Assembly (NCBI GenBank): GCA_910586305.1
Contig: CAJUGS010000046.1
Coordinates: 1 to 17,832, forward strand
Length of the DNA: 17,832 nucleotides
Direction: 5' to 3'
Source of the DNA: an uncultured Duncaniella sp.
Lineage (GTDB): Bacteria > Bacteroidota > Bacteroidia > Bacteroidales > Muribaculaceae
Position numbers and translations under genes: made by a program. Shown here piece by piece: positions 7,007 to 14,782 of this stretch; the stretch's first letter is position 1, and every line of letters begins with the position of its first letter. The notes beneath the pieces are model-generated. The model was not told where the DNA came from and did not search any database. It was given only the letters and a program-made list of their open reading frames with translations.

Positions 7007-7339
7007 TCAGGAGACGGCAGTGCGTGTGGTGTGGATGAACGAGAGTATGCACCCCGCAAGGTCAAGGCCTAAAGCGATTGCGGCAGATCCGAGAATAAAC
7101 GTAAGATTTCCATGAGGCAGGCAGAGCGCTATGACAGCGAACACGAGGAGTGTGGCATCGGAGGTGAGATTGCCGAATGTCTTACGTTTGCCAATGATTG
7201 TGAGTGCCGCTCCGCCCAGACCATAGAAGAATATCTTGGACCACATGAATCCGGGGGCTACTGCATCGGCAAGAGAGACAAAGAAAAAGATGACAGCAAG
7301 CCTGCTTGCAATAGAAAGAGTGGAAATGAGCTTAGACAT
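7007..7339 (-). CDS. Small multi-span membrane protein of unknown function
   Basis: From the chosen start MSKLISTL the product has 110 residues with about four hydrophobic segments: roughly 12-28 (RLAVIFFFVSLADAV), 32-48, 61-76 (LLVFAVIALCLP) and 78-100. A longer frame begins 25 codons earlier, but that ATG lies upstream of the predicted transcript start, so it is unlikely. One short basic loop (GKRKTFGN) separates the second and third segments. I recognise no family; short four-helix proteins like this are common orphans in Bacteroidales. It is monocistronic, between the convergent kinase unit and the divergent efflux operon, and nothing links it to either. Confidence 0.7.
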   Translation of the reverse strand: MSKLISTLSIASRLAVIFFFVSLADAVAPGFMWSKIFFYGLGGAALTIIGKRKTFGNLTSDATLLVFAVIALCLPHGNLTFILGSAAIALGLDLAGCILSFIHTTRTAVS

Positions 7340-7367
7340 AGTATATGTGATGTTTTGAAATATAATG

Positions 7368-7398
7368 CAAATATACGAAAATGTTATAGTATAAAAAA
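7368..7398 (-). promoter_or_regulatory. Promoter of the small membrane protein gene
   Basis: On the minus strand TATATTTG (7368-7375) matches the TAnnTTTG -7 element, with TTTT (7395-7398) 19 bases upstream as a near-match to the -33 TTTG. The surroundings are strongly AT-rich. The start near 7361 leaves a leader of about 22 bases. Confidence 0.65.
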
Positions 7399-7507
7399 TA
7401 TTTGAGTATAACACATTTGCTTGATATAGTCGCGGTTGGAGCGCTTCTTTTTGCAGCCCGGATATATGGTGTTTTCACGGTTTTCCGAGGGAAAGTGTCC
7501 GTTTTTG

Positions 7508-7543
7508 ATGTCCGATTTCGGACAAGTGTCCGAAATCGGACAT
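7508..7543. promoter_or_regulatory. Tandem 16-bp palindromes, candidate activator sites
   Basis: Site A, TGTCCGATTTCGGACA (7509-7524), and site B, TGTCCGAAATCGGACA (7527-7542), each have perfect 7-bp arms (TGTCCGA/TCGGACA) around a two-base centre. Their centres are 18 bp apart. Because site B is the exact reverse complement of site A, they also form one perfect 16-bp hairpin. A further half-site TGTCCG lies at 7496-7501. No T run follows on the plus strand (ACTGTGAAAAC), which argues against a simple terminator. Position 45-80 bp upstream of the sigma-54-like promoter is typical of binding sites for NtrC-family activators. Operator function is inference. Confidence 0.65.
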
Positions 7544-7586
7544 ACTGTGAAAACAGGATGTTTTTGAGAATCAAGCACATACGTTT

Positions 7587-7603
7587 TTGGCATGATTGTT
7601 GTA
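7587..7603 (+). promoter_or_regulatory. Candidate sigma-54 promoter of the efflux operon
   Basis: TTGGCATGATTGTTGTA matches the sigma-54 consensus YTGGCACGRNNNTTGCW at 15 of 17 positions. GG (7589-7590) and the -12 G (7601) are correctly spaced at 12 bases; the two differences are T for C after GGCA and T for C in the -12 GC pair. The start would be near 7614, 33 bases before the adaptor ATG. No good housekeeping promoter was found in the same interval. The -12 mismatch falls on an important base, which keeps confidence moderate. Confidence 0.55.
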
Positions 7604-7646
7604 GCTTTTTGTGGCACAAAACAACATTATTGCATAAAACCGTAAT

Positions 7647-8897
7647 ATGGATAGAGAAATACCTGCCGGCGAAATTCGAGCACGTCGCAACCGAAAAATT
7701 CTGCGTGGCGTGGCTATTGCAGCCGTATCGCTTGGAGCTGTAGTGGCATTGATTTTTATGATGCGCAAGGGGGTGAAGGAAGCCGACCTTGATTTTTCCG
7801 AAGTGGAGCGTGGTTCCATTGAGACTTCGGTGAGTGCTGCCGGGAAAGTAGTGCCTGCGTTTGAAGAGATTATTAATTCTCCCATCACCACCCGTATTGT
7901 CGAGGTGTACTGCAAAGGAGGCGACTCGGTGGGCGAGGGTACACCTCTGCTGCGTCTCGACCTTCAGAGCGAGGAGACAGAGCTTGGTAAACTAAGAGAC
8001 GAGCTGCAGATGAAACTTCTCTCACTCGAGAACACGCGCCTCAACATAGCCACCGAGCTCAATAATCTCGATATGCAGGTGAAGGTGAAGGAGATGGCTG
8101 TAAACCGCCTGCAGGCAGAGGTGGCCAACGAACGCCGGCTCGATTCACTCGGCTCGGGCACAGGCGACCGTGTGCGCGAGGCAGAGCTGGCCTACAATAC
8201 AGGGCGTCTTGAACTGCAACAACTGCGTTCACGGCTCGTAAACGAGAGAAAGGTTAAGCAGGCCGAACTTGAGAGCGCCAAACTCGAGCTGAGCATCTTC
8301 CGTAAGAACCTTGCAGAGCAGCAGCGTACACTCGACGATGCTCGCATCAGGGCACCGCGTTCGGCCACTCTTACGTATATAAACAATGAGATAGGCGCGC
8401 GTGTCGGACAGGGCGAACGTGTGGCCGTGGTGAGCGACCTTAGCCACTTTCGTGTAGATGCCGATATCGCCGATTCATATGGTGAGCGTGTCAGAGTAGG
8501 TACTCCGGTCAAGGTGAGAGTTGGACGCGATATGCTCCCGGGCACAGTGGCAAGTGTCACGCCTCTGAGCCGCAACGGCGTAATCTCGTTTACGGTGTCT
8601 CTTGAAAACGACGACTATGCCCGTCTCCGGTCAGGACTCAAGACCGATGTCTACGTGATGTGCGACATCCGCGACGACATCCTCCGCATACGCAACGGCA
8701 GTTACTACAAGGGTCCGAACGCCTATGAGATGTTTGTAGTCGACGGAGACGGTATGCTCGCCCGTCGCACTGTAAAGCTCGGCGAGAGCAATTATGAATG
8801 GGTGGAAGTAGTCGAAGGGCTGCGTCCGGGCGACAAGGTGGTAATCTCCGACATGAGCGAATATCGCAATTCAAGAAAACTGAAACTTAAAAAGTAA
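7647..8897 (+). CDS. Periplasmic adaptor of ABC efflux pump (MacA/HlyD family)
   Basis: This membrane-fusion protein would link an inner-membrane ABC transporter to a TolC-type channel. The 416-residue product has a short basic cytoplasmic tail, one membrane anchor (about 19-39), the first half of a lipoyl domain (about 75-106, containing VYCKGGDSVGEGTPLLRLD), a long coiled-coil hairpin (about 108-230) rich in E/L/R heptads, the second lipoyl half (DARIRAPRSATLTYI to about 262), a beta-barrel (about 265-340) and a membrane-proximal domain ending GLRPGDKVVISDM. The anchor is an uncleaved helix, not a lipoprotein signal. It is the first gene of a seven-gene operon, with the ATPase 27 bases downstream. 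The substrate is unknown. Confidence 0.93.
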   Translation: MDREIPAGEIRARRNRKILRGVAIAAVSLGAVVALIFMMRKGVKEADLDFSEVERGSIETSVSAAGKVVPAFEEIINSPITTRIVEVYCKGGDSVGEGTPLLRLDLQSEETELGKLRDELQMKLLSLENTRLNIATELNNLDMQVKVKEMAVNRLQAEVANERRLDSLGSGTGDRVREAELAYNTGRLELQQLRSRLVNERKVKQAELESAKLELSIFRKNLAEQQRTLDDARIRAPRSATLTYINNEIGARVGQGERVAVVSDLSHFRVDADIADSYGERVRVGTPVKVRVGRDMLPGTVASVTPLSRNGVISFTVSLENDDYARLRSGLKTDVYVMCDIRDDILRIRNGSYYKGPNAYEMFVVDGDGMLARRTVKLGESNYEWVEVVEGLRPGDKVVISDMSEYRNSRKLKLKK

Positions 8898-8924
8898 ATA
8901 AATCAAACAAATAATACTCACATT

Positions 8925-9602
8925 ATGGCAATAATTACACTCAAAGAGGTCAACAAGATCTACCGTACCGACGAAGTCGAGACCCAGGCTCTCGAAAATG
9001 TAAATATCGAAATCGAAAAAGGAGAGTTTGTCTCTATCATGGGACCTTCGGGCTGTGGCAAGTCAACTCTTCTCAATATCATAGGTCTCCTCGACACTCC
9101 TACTTCCGGCACCGTTGAGATTGCCGGACACATGATAGACAAGGGAATGAAGGATTCCGAGTTGGCTGCATTCCGCAACCACAATCTCGGATTTGTCTTC
9201 CAGAGTTTCCACCTCATTCCCTCGCTCAATGTCACCGACAATATCGAACTGCCTCTCATCTACCGTCGCGGGCTTTCCGACAGCGAGCGTAAGGCTCGTG
9301 TGCGACAGGTGCTTGAAAAGGTGGGGCTCACTCATCGTTCGCGCCATATGCCGGCTCAGCTTTCGGGCGGACAGTGTCAGCGTGTGGCGATAGCACGTGC
9401 CATTGTTGGCAATCCTGAGATAATCCTTGCCGACGAGCCTACGGGTAATCTCGACTCCAAGATGGGTGCCGAGGTGATGGAGCTGCTTCACGAACTCAAC
9501 AAGACCGACGGACGCACGATAGTGATGGTGACCCACAATGAACTTCAGGCCAAGCTCACCGACCGCATCATGCAGTTCTTTGACGGACGCCAGATTGGAT
9601 AA
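8925..9602 (+). CDS. ABC transporter ATPase (MacB/LolD type)
   Basis: This nucleotide-binding subunit powers the FtsX-like permeases encoded after it. Its 225 residues have the length and pattern of stand-alone LolD/FtsE/MacB-type ATPases. Walker A is GPSGCGKST (40-48), the Q-loop glutamine is at about 93 (VFQSFHLIP), the signature is LSGGQ (146-150), Walker B is IILADE (166-171) with catalytic Glu171, and the D-loop follows as GNLDS. The H-loop histidine is His204 (MVTHN). All catalytic residues are present. It is the only ATPase in the operon, so it presumably serves all four permeases. In classical MacB this domain is fused to the permease; here it is separate. Confidence 0.96.
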   Translation: MAIITLKEVNKIYRTDEVETQALENVNIEIEKGEFVSIMGPSGCGKSTLLNIIGLLDTPTSGTVEIAGHMIDKGMKDSELAAFRNHNLGFVFQSFHLIPSLNVTDNIELPLIYRRGLSDSERKARVRQVLEKVGLTHRSRHMPAQLSGGQCQRVAIARAIVGNPEIILADEPTGNLDSKMGAEVMELLHELNKTDGRTIVMVTHNELQAKLTDRIMQFFDGRQIG

Positions 9603-9620
9603 CGAAAGGGAGGGAAAAGT

Positions 9621-10904
9621 ATGAAAAAAATGTTCAGACAGATACTGTATGATCTGCGCAATCAGCCTGTTATCGGGATTGTGTCGGTCATCGGCACAGC
9701 GCTGGCCCTGATGCTGGTGATGGTCTCGACGGTGGTTTATGAAGTAGACTATGCACCTGTGGCTCCGGAGAGCAATCGCGACCGTCTGCTCTATGATGGC
9801 GGTATATTCATCCGCTGTGAATCCAAAAGTTCCTGCAGTGGTCTGAGTCTCCATGCCATCGACCGTCTCTACCGCTGCATGAAGACTCCGGTGAAAGTCG
9901 CTGCTGTGATGAAGTTTTTCGAACCCATAGATGTGTCGGTTCCTGGCGGGACACCATTAATTATTGACTACAGGCGTGCGGATGCAGAGATGTGGAATAT
10001 TTTCGACCACACGTTCATATCCGGATCGCCGTTTACAGAAGTCGATGTCAAGGCCGGACGAGCAGTAGCGGTGATTGACGAGTCGACAGCCCGGGCCCTG
10101 TTCAAGACCACCGATGTGGTGGACCGCGAGATACTTGTGAGAGGCAAACTCTACCGTATACGTGGCGTGATACGCGACACGTCGCCACTCATGAAATGGA
10201 GCTATGCCCAGATGTGGCTTCCGGTTATTGAGTGGAATACGATGGTCGACGATGCCCACACCGAGATGTTTGGCGGATATGGAGCTGTGCTCATGGGAGC
10301 CAGCCCCGCCGATGTTCCGGTCATGAAAAAAGAGGCCAGGGAGATCAACGACGGATACAATCGCGAGATTAAACCTACAGGCTATTGGCGTGTGGACTGC
10401 GGCGCGCCATATACACAGCTTGAACTTTCCCAAGTACATGGCTCCAACAATCCTCCCGACATGGCCGACTATTACCTGCTGCGCGGAGTGCTCACGGCTG
10501 TTTTCCTTCTTGTGCCTGCCATCAACCTATCATCCATGACCCGCAGCCGTCTGCGTCGGCGCAGACATGAGATAGGAGTGCGCCGAGCCTTCGGTGCTAC
10601 ACGCTCGGAAGTGTTGTTGGCCGTCTTGCGTGAAAATTTCGTGGTCACCCTTATAGGTGGAGTTATAGGACTTGTGCTCTCTATGGTGGCTTTGTGGATG
10701 TTTGCCGACACATTCTTCTCTGTTGATACTTGGGATATTGTCTCGTCACCTGTCAGAGTGTCTGGAGAGATGCTTTTCCGGTGGTCCACATTCGGATGGG
10801 CGCTTCTGTTCTGCTTTGTCCTCAATCTGCTGAGCGCCGGCATTCCGGCGTGGAGAGCTTCGAGACTCAATCCCGTGGAGGCAATAAACCAAGTCGAAGA
10901 CTGA
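9621..10904 (+). CDS. FtsX-like ABC permease A (MacB-type core)
   Basis: This inner-membrane subunit of a type VII (mechanotransmission) ABC transporter has 427 residues. A first membrane segment (about 17-40) precedes a large periplasmic domain (about 41-285), then come three C-terminal segments (about 286-305, 339-364 and 389-410). The cytoplasmic loop RRHEIGVRRAFGATRSEVL (about 314-332) is the usual FtsX coupling motif, and the tail RASRLNPVEAI is typical of MacB. An AAAGGGAGG-like ribosome-binding site lies just before its ATG, 18 bases after the ATPase gene. It is a clear paralogue of the third permease: both have GTAL in helix 1, APESNRDR after it, an AVID...AR.LF block and matching C-termini. 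Confidence 0.93.
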   Translation: MKKMFRQILYDLRNQPVIGIVSVIGTALALMLVMVSTVVYEVDYAPVAPESNRDRLLYDGGIFIRCESKSSCSGLSLHAIDRLYRCMKTPVKVAAVMKFFEPIDVSVPGGTPLIIDYRRADAEMWNIFDHTFISGSPFTEVDVKAGRAVAVIDESTARALFKTTDVVDREILVRGKLYRIRGVIRDTSPLMKWSYAQMWLPVIEWNTMVDDAHTEMFGGYGAVLMGASPADVPVMKKEAREINDGYNREIKPTGYWRVDCGAPYTQLELSQVHGSNNPPDMADYYLLRGVLTAVFLLVPAINLSSMTRSRLRRRRHEIGVRRAFGATRSEVLLAVLRENFVVTLIGGVIGLVLSMVALWMFADTFFSVDTWDIVSSPVRVSGEMLFRWSTFGWALLFCFVLNLLSAGIPAWRASRLNPVEAINQVED

Positions 10905-10918
10905 ATAAATTTACCTTT

Positions 10919-12208
10919 ATGAAACGAAAATTATTCAAACAGATACTTTCCGAGCGCAAGGCCAACGCCTGGCTTGTGACCGAACTGGTCATAATTCTTG
11001 TGGTCACATGGTTTCTTGTCGACCTGATGTGCCAGATATATGTCCCCATGTTCGAGCCCAAGGGATTTGATACCACAAATTGCTATAAACTCAAAATAGC
11101 TCTTTCGGAGGGCGAAGTTTCCGACAGTGCCGTCTCGCTCACAGAGCAGCGGCGCGAGCTTCTGTCGCGTCTGCGCCACTATCCGGGGGTGGAGGCCGTG
11201 AGTGTCTCGCTTCAGAGTGTCGAGCCTTATTCCACCGGCATGAGTTCCGGCACGGTGGTTGATGTCACCACCACTGATTCCGTGACCTACGGATTTTCCG
11301 ACGATATGAGTCTGCGTATTGGCTACATAAATCCCGATTTTGTGAGAGTGTTTCGTGTCTCCGGACCACGTGGCGAGTCTCCCGAGTCGATAGCGCGTAT
11401 GCTCGAAGGGGGGACAGACCGCATCCTGATGTCATCCAATTTTGTCGAGATGATAGACAGCGGTCTTCCCGTGCCGGATCCATATTCGCTCGTGGGTCAC
11501 AGGTTTATGAACTATGGCACAGATTATAGTCTGGTCGGAATTATCAACAACGTGCGCCGCAGCGATATAGAACCCGGCTCACGCTATGCGGTGTTACTGC
11601 TTCCGTTTGTTGAGAGCGACAACCGTGCGATGCTGTGTTTTGACAACGGCACCGATGTGGCCATCCGTGTCGACCCGTCGGCTGACAAGGACTTCATGAA
11701 GCGTTTCCGCCGCGATATGGGTACCCATTTGAGCCTCTCGCGCATATACGTGACCGATATCATTCCGTTTGACGACGTGGCCGCGGCTACGATGGCTGAC
11801 GAGTTTAAGACCGTCCGTAAGATGTATCTGATTGTCGGATTCCTATTGGTAAACGTTTTTCTCGGACTTCTGGGCACATTCTGGTATCGCACCAGACAGC
11901 GCACTTCCGAGATTGCCGTGAGGATGAGCTTCGGAGCTTCGAGGGCTTCGGTGTTCCGTCGGCTGACGAGTGAGGGTGTCATTCTTCTTCTGATTGCGGC
12001 TGTTGTTGCAGCGGTGATCATAGGTGTGATGCTGAACGTGGAGATACGCCCCCAGATTACCTATATGTCGCATATAGAGGTGTCGTGGATAATACGTAAT
12101 TCGGTGATGACATTCCTGTTATTGTTGCTGACGGTGTTTCTGGGCATATGGTTTCCTGCACGGGCAGCCATGCGGGTAAACCCAGCCACCGCTCTACATG
12201 ATGAATAA
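10919..12208 (+). CDS. FtsX-like ABC permease B
   Basis: From the ATG preceding MKRKLFKQIL the product has 429 residues. The frame stays open 63 codons upstream, but that part overlaps permease A and lacks the family's N-terminus. It has four membrane segments (about 18-40, 302-323, 352-373 and 396-412), a periplasmic domain between the first two, and the FtsX coupling loop TSEIAVRMSFGASRASVFRR (about 329-348). It is only distantly related to permease A but closely related to the fourth permease, sharing the MKRKLFKQI start and the VNVFLGLLGTFWYRT-type helix. A and B probably form a heterodimeric membrane core; this is inference from the paired arrangement. Confidence 0.92.
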   Translation: MKRKLFKQILSERKANAWLVTELVIILVVTWFLVDLMCQIYVPMFEPKGFDTTNCYKLKIALSEGEVSDSAVSLTEQRRELLSRLRHYPGVEAVSVSLQSVEPYSTGMSSGTVVDVTTTDSVTYGFSDDMSLRIGYINPDFVRVFRVSGPRGESPESIARMLEGGTDRILMSSNFVEMIDSGLPVPDPYSLVGHRFMNYGTDYSLVGIINNVRRSDIEPGSRYAVLLLPFVESDNRAMLCFDNGTDVAIRVDPSADKDFMKRFRRDMGTHLSLSRIYVTDIIPFDDVAAATMADEFKTVRKMYLIVGFLLVNVFLGLLGTFWYRTRQRTSEIAVRMSFGASRASVFRRLTSEGVILLLIAAVVAAVIIGVMLNVEIRPQITYMSHIEVSWIIRNSVMTFLLLLLTVFLGIWFPARAAMRVNPATALHDE

Positions 12209-12228
12209 TAAACCAACATTGTTACAAG

Positions 12229-13512
12229 ATGATTAAAGAAACCATATATAATCTACGACGACAGCCGGTGGTTGCGGCAATAACCATAGTCGGCACAGCT
12301 CTGAGCATATTTCTTATCATGGTGTTCGTGATGATGAACCAGGTGAAGGTGTCGCCATTCGCTCCTGAGAGCAACCGCGACCGGTTCATGCATTACAACT
12401 GGGTGTCGTTTCGCATGATCAACTGGGATGAGGGGGACTCAAGCAACGGCCCCATGTCATGGCGAATCGTGAATGAGCTCTTCTATACATTCAAGGCAGC
12501 AGAGGCGGTGACCGCCTATACGCCTTATCCCGACATAAAGTCGGTGGGTCTCACTGGCGAGAGGCCTTGTCCGACGGAGGTCCGTGAGACCGATGTGGCC
12601 TATTTCGATGTCTTTGATTTCAGCTTCATATCGGGCAAGCCGTTCTCGCGGGAGGATTTCGAAGCCGGTATTCCGGTGGCGGTGATCGACAGCAACGTGG
12701 CCCGCAATCTTTTCGGTACCGAACGTGCCGAGGGTAAGACATTTCTGATTAACGGTGGCGAATATCGGGTGAGCGGTGTGGTGAAGCCGGTGAGTCCGCT
12801 TGCCAAAAGAGCCTACGCACAGGTGTGGATAAACACTATGTCTACCGACTCTCCCATGACGTCTTGGTCGGAAATCGGTGGACGTTATACGGTGACAATG
12901 CTTAGGCCCGATGGTAAGAGTCCCGATGATTTCAGGGCTGATTTTGCCGGTCATCTCGAAAGCTACAAAAAGAATCTCGAGATTATGTACTGCGAGATAA
13001 TCAACCACAACCGTCCCTATACGCAGGAGCAGGTTGTGGCCGGCGACTATGCCAATATTGAGCCTGATGTGTCTTCCTATCGGAGAATCGGCTATACCAT
13101 ATACGCCATTCTTCTGCTTGTCCCGGCTATAAATCTTGCGAGTATGACCCACAGCCGTATGCGCAAGAGAGTTAGCGAGATGGCGGTGAGGCGTGCGTTT
13201 GGTGCGACAAGACTGTCGGTCTTCATGGATATTATAGCCGAAAATATGCTTGTCACCCTGCTTGGAGGGGCAATAGGGCTGTTGCTGAGTGTGATTGCGG
13301 CTTTCGGATTCAGTGGCCTGTTTTTTACGCCGATGTATGGAAATTCGCTGAGTCCGATCACTGTGAATCCCGCCATGCTCCTCCAGTGGTCCACGTTCGG
13401 TCTGGCTCTTCTGTTTTGTTTTGTCCTCAATATGCTTAGTGCCGGGCTTCCGGCTATCCAGATGTCAAGATTGAATATTGTCAACTCTCTGCGTGGAGGA
13501 GCCAACAAGTAA
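12229..13512 (+). CDS. FtsX-like ABC permease A' (paralogue of permease A)
   Basis: This 427-residue protein, the same length as permease A, has membrane segments at about 13-36, 286-305, 340-365 and 388-410 and the coupling loop SEMAVRRAFGATRLSVF (about 316-332). It repeats the permease A landmarks APESNRDR (about 46-53), AVIDSNVARNLFGT and STFGLALLFCFVLNMLSAGL (permease A has STFGWALLFCFVLNLLSAGI). The periplasmic domains are more diverged, as expected if the two copies contact different partners or substrates. It lies 20 bases after permease B and most likely arose by duplication of the A-B pair. Confidence 0.93.
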   Translation: MIKETIYNLRRQPVVAAITIVGTALSIFLIMVFVMMNQVKVSPFAPESNRDRFMHYNWVSFRMINWDEGDSSNGPMSWRIVNELFYTFKAAEAVTAYTPYPDIKSVGLTGERPCPTEVRETDVAYFDVFDFSFISGKPFSREDFEAGIPVAVIDSNVARNLFGTERAEGKTFLINGGEYRVSGVVKPVSPLAKRAYAQVWINTMSTDSPMTSWSEIGGRYTVTMLRPDGKSPDDFRADFAGHLESYKKNLEIMYCEIINHNRPYTQEQVVAGDYANIEPDVSSYRRIGYTIYAILLLVPAINLASMTHSRMRKRVSEMAVRRAFGATRLSVFMDIIAENMLVTLLGGAIGLLLSVIAAFGFSGLFFTPMYGNSLSPITVNPAMLLQWSTFGLALLFCFVLNMLSAGLPAIQMSRLNIVNSLRGGANK

Positions 13513-13539
13513 CTCTCTGCCCGGTAAATAAGGAAAGTC

Positions 13540-14778
13540 ATGAAAAGAAAACTATTCAAACAGATACGTGCCGAATGGCGCACCAATGTGTGGCTTGCTC
13601 TCGAGCTTCTCGTAGTCTCGGTGGTGTTATGGTACATAATCGATTATTTTTACACCACTGCCTCTATAATGGTAAAGCCACTCGGATATGACGTGGAACA
13701 CTGCTACAAGCTCATGTTCAACACGGTCACAGACAAGAGTCCGTCCTACATCCCCGACAGGACTACAGAGGAGGATATAGCTGATGCACGGGAGATACTC
13801 TCGCGTATGGAGCATCTTCCGTTTGTAGAGGCAGCTTCGATCAGCCATAACTCCCATCCCTACAATGGATCGAGTTCAGGCATTAAGCTTCGCTATGACA
13901 CTATCTATAATCCTCATTACCTCCCGAACAAAATGGTCACTCCGGGTTTTCTAAAGGTGTTCAGATGTGTGGGGCTCGGTGGCGAAACCCCGGAGCAACT
14001 CGCCGGGATAATAGAGCGGAATGAGCTGATTCTTGGCGGTAACGTGTTTTTCGACAAAAGATATCTTCCGGAAAATATGATAGGATGTAAGTTCTACTGC
14101 GATAACGACACCACTATGACCATCACGCTTGGAGCCGCTATTAAGCCTATGAGGGACTCAGAGTATGTAGAGTGGGGCAATACGGCCATAACAGGAATGA
14201 CAGATATTGGATATACGTATGCATCGGAGTACTGTGTGCGCGTATTTCCCGACAAGGACACCAACATCGAGGAACAGCTCATGAATATGTCGGAAAGTCT
14301 CTTCCATGTCGGCAACAGACTGCTTGTAAATGTTACATCATTCAAGAATATTCGCCAGAATTACCAGCAGGCACAGGCCAACCAGGTGCGCGACATGGTG
14401 TTTCTCATGTGCTTCCTCTTGCTCAATATCTTTCTGGGGCTGTTTGGCACTTTTTGGTTCCGCACTCAGCAGCGCAGCCAGGAGATTGCCATCCGCATAG
14501 CCATGGGGGCGTCGCGTGGCGATATATTCCGCCGCCTGCTTTCCGAGGGGCTCATACTTCTTCTGCTGATCACTCCTGTGGCTGTGGCTTTTGATTGCTT
14601 TATGGCTTTCAACGAACTAAACACATATAGTATGGACGGCTACTTCATCACCGACCGTATGATTGTCACCTGTGGAGCCACATTTGTTCTGATAGCTCTA
14701 ATGATTGTCGGTGGAATATGGATTCCGGCCGATAAGGCACGCCGAGTGGAGCCTGCAATCACCCTTAAAGATGAATGA
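13540..14778 (+). CDS. FtsX-like ABC permease B' (paralogue of permease B)
   Basis: The product has 412 residues. Its N-terminus MKRKLFKQIRAEWRTNVWLA mirrors permease B, and even the first 30 or so bases of the two genes are nearly identical. Membrane segments are at about 18-37, 283-304, 335-355 and 373-394. The FtsX loop QEIAIRIAMGASRGDIFRR is at about 314-332 and is followed by the LLSEG motif shared with permease B. The periplasmic domain is about 15 residues shorter than in permease B and diverged. It completes the A-B-A'-B' series; the TolC gene starts within a few bases of its stop. Confidence 0.92.
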   Translation: MKRKLFKQIRAEWRTNVWLALELLVVSVVLWYIIDYFYTTASIMVKPLGYDVEHCYKLMFNTVTDKSPSYIPDRTTEEDIADAREILSRMEHLPFVEAASISHNSHPYNGSSSGIKLRYDTIYNPHYLPNKMVTPGFLKVFRCVGLGGETPEQLAGIIERNELILGGNVFFDKRYLPENMIGCKFYCDNDTTMTITLGAAIKPMRDSEYVEWGNTAITGMTDIGYTYASEYCVRVFPDKDTNIEEQLMNMSESLFHVGNRLLVNVTSFKNIRQNYQQAQANQVRDMVFLMCFLLLNIFLGLFGTFWFRTQQRSQEIAIRIAMGASRGDIFRRLLSEGLILLLLITPVAVAFDCFMAFNELNTYSMDGYFITDRMIVTCGATFVLIALMIVGGIWIPADKARRVEPAITLKDE

Positions 14779-14782
14779 GACA

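Noticed and set aside
7508..7543. Palindrome pair as a rho-independent terminator
   Set aside because: The stem is perfect, but no T run follows on the plus strand, and each arm is itself a palindrome, which a terminator does not need. Not fully excluded for the minus strand.
7611..7634. Second sigma-54-like match, TGGCAC followed by TTGC before the adaptor gene
   Set aside because: The two boxes are 12 bases apart instead of about 5, incompatible with sigma-54 recognition.
7402..7743. 113-codon plus-strand frame across the efflux promoter region
   Set aside because: It covers the palindromes and the candidate sigma-54 promoter, overlaps the adaptor start, and shows no family features.
9063..9854. 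Antisense frame of 263 codons across the ATPase and permease A genes
   Set aside because: It spans two well-supported genes, has no promoter or family features, and reflects codon bias.
10730..10918. N-terminal extension of permease B
   Set aside because: The 63 extra codons overlap permease A; family homology and the matching MKRKLFKQI start of permease B' place the start at 10919.
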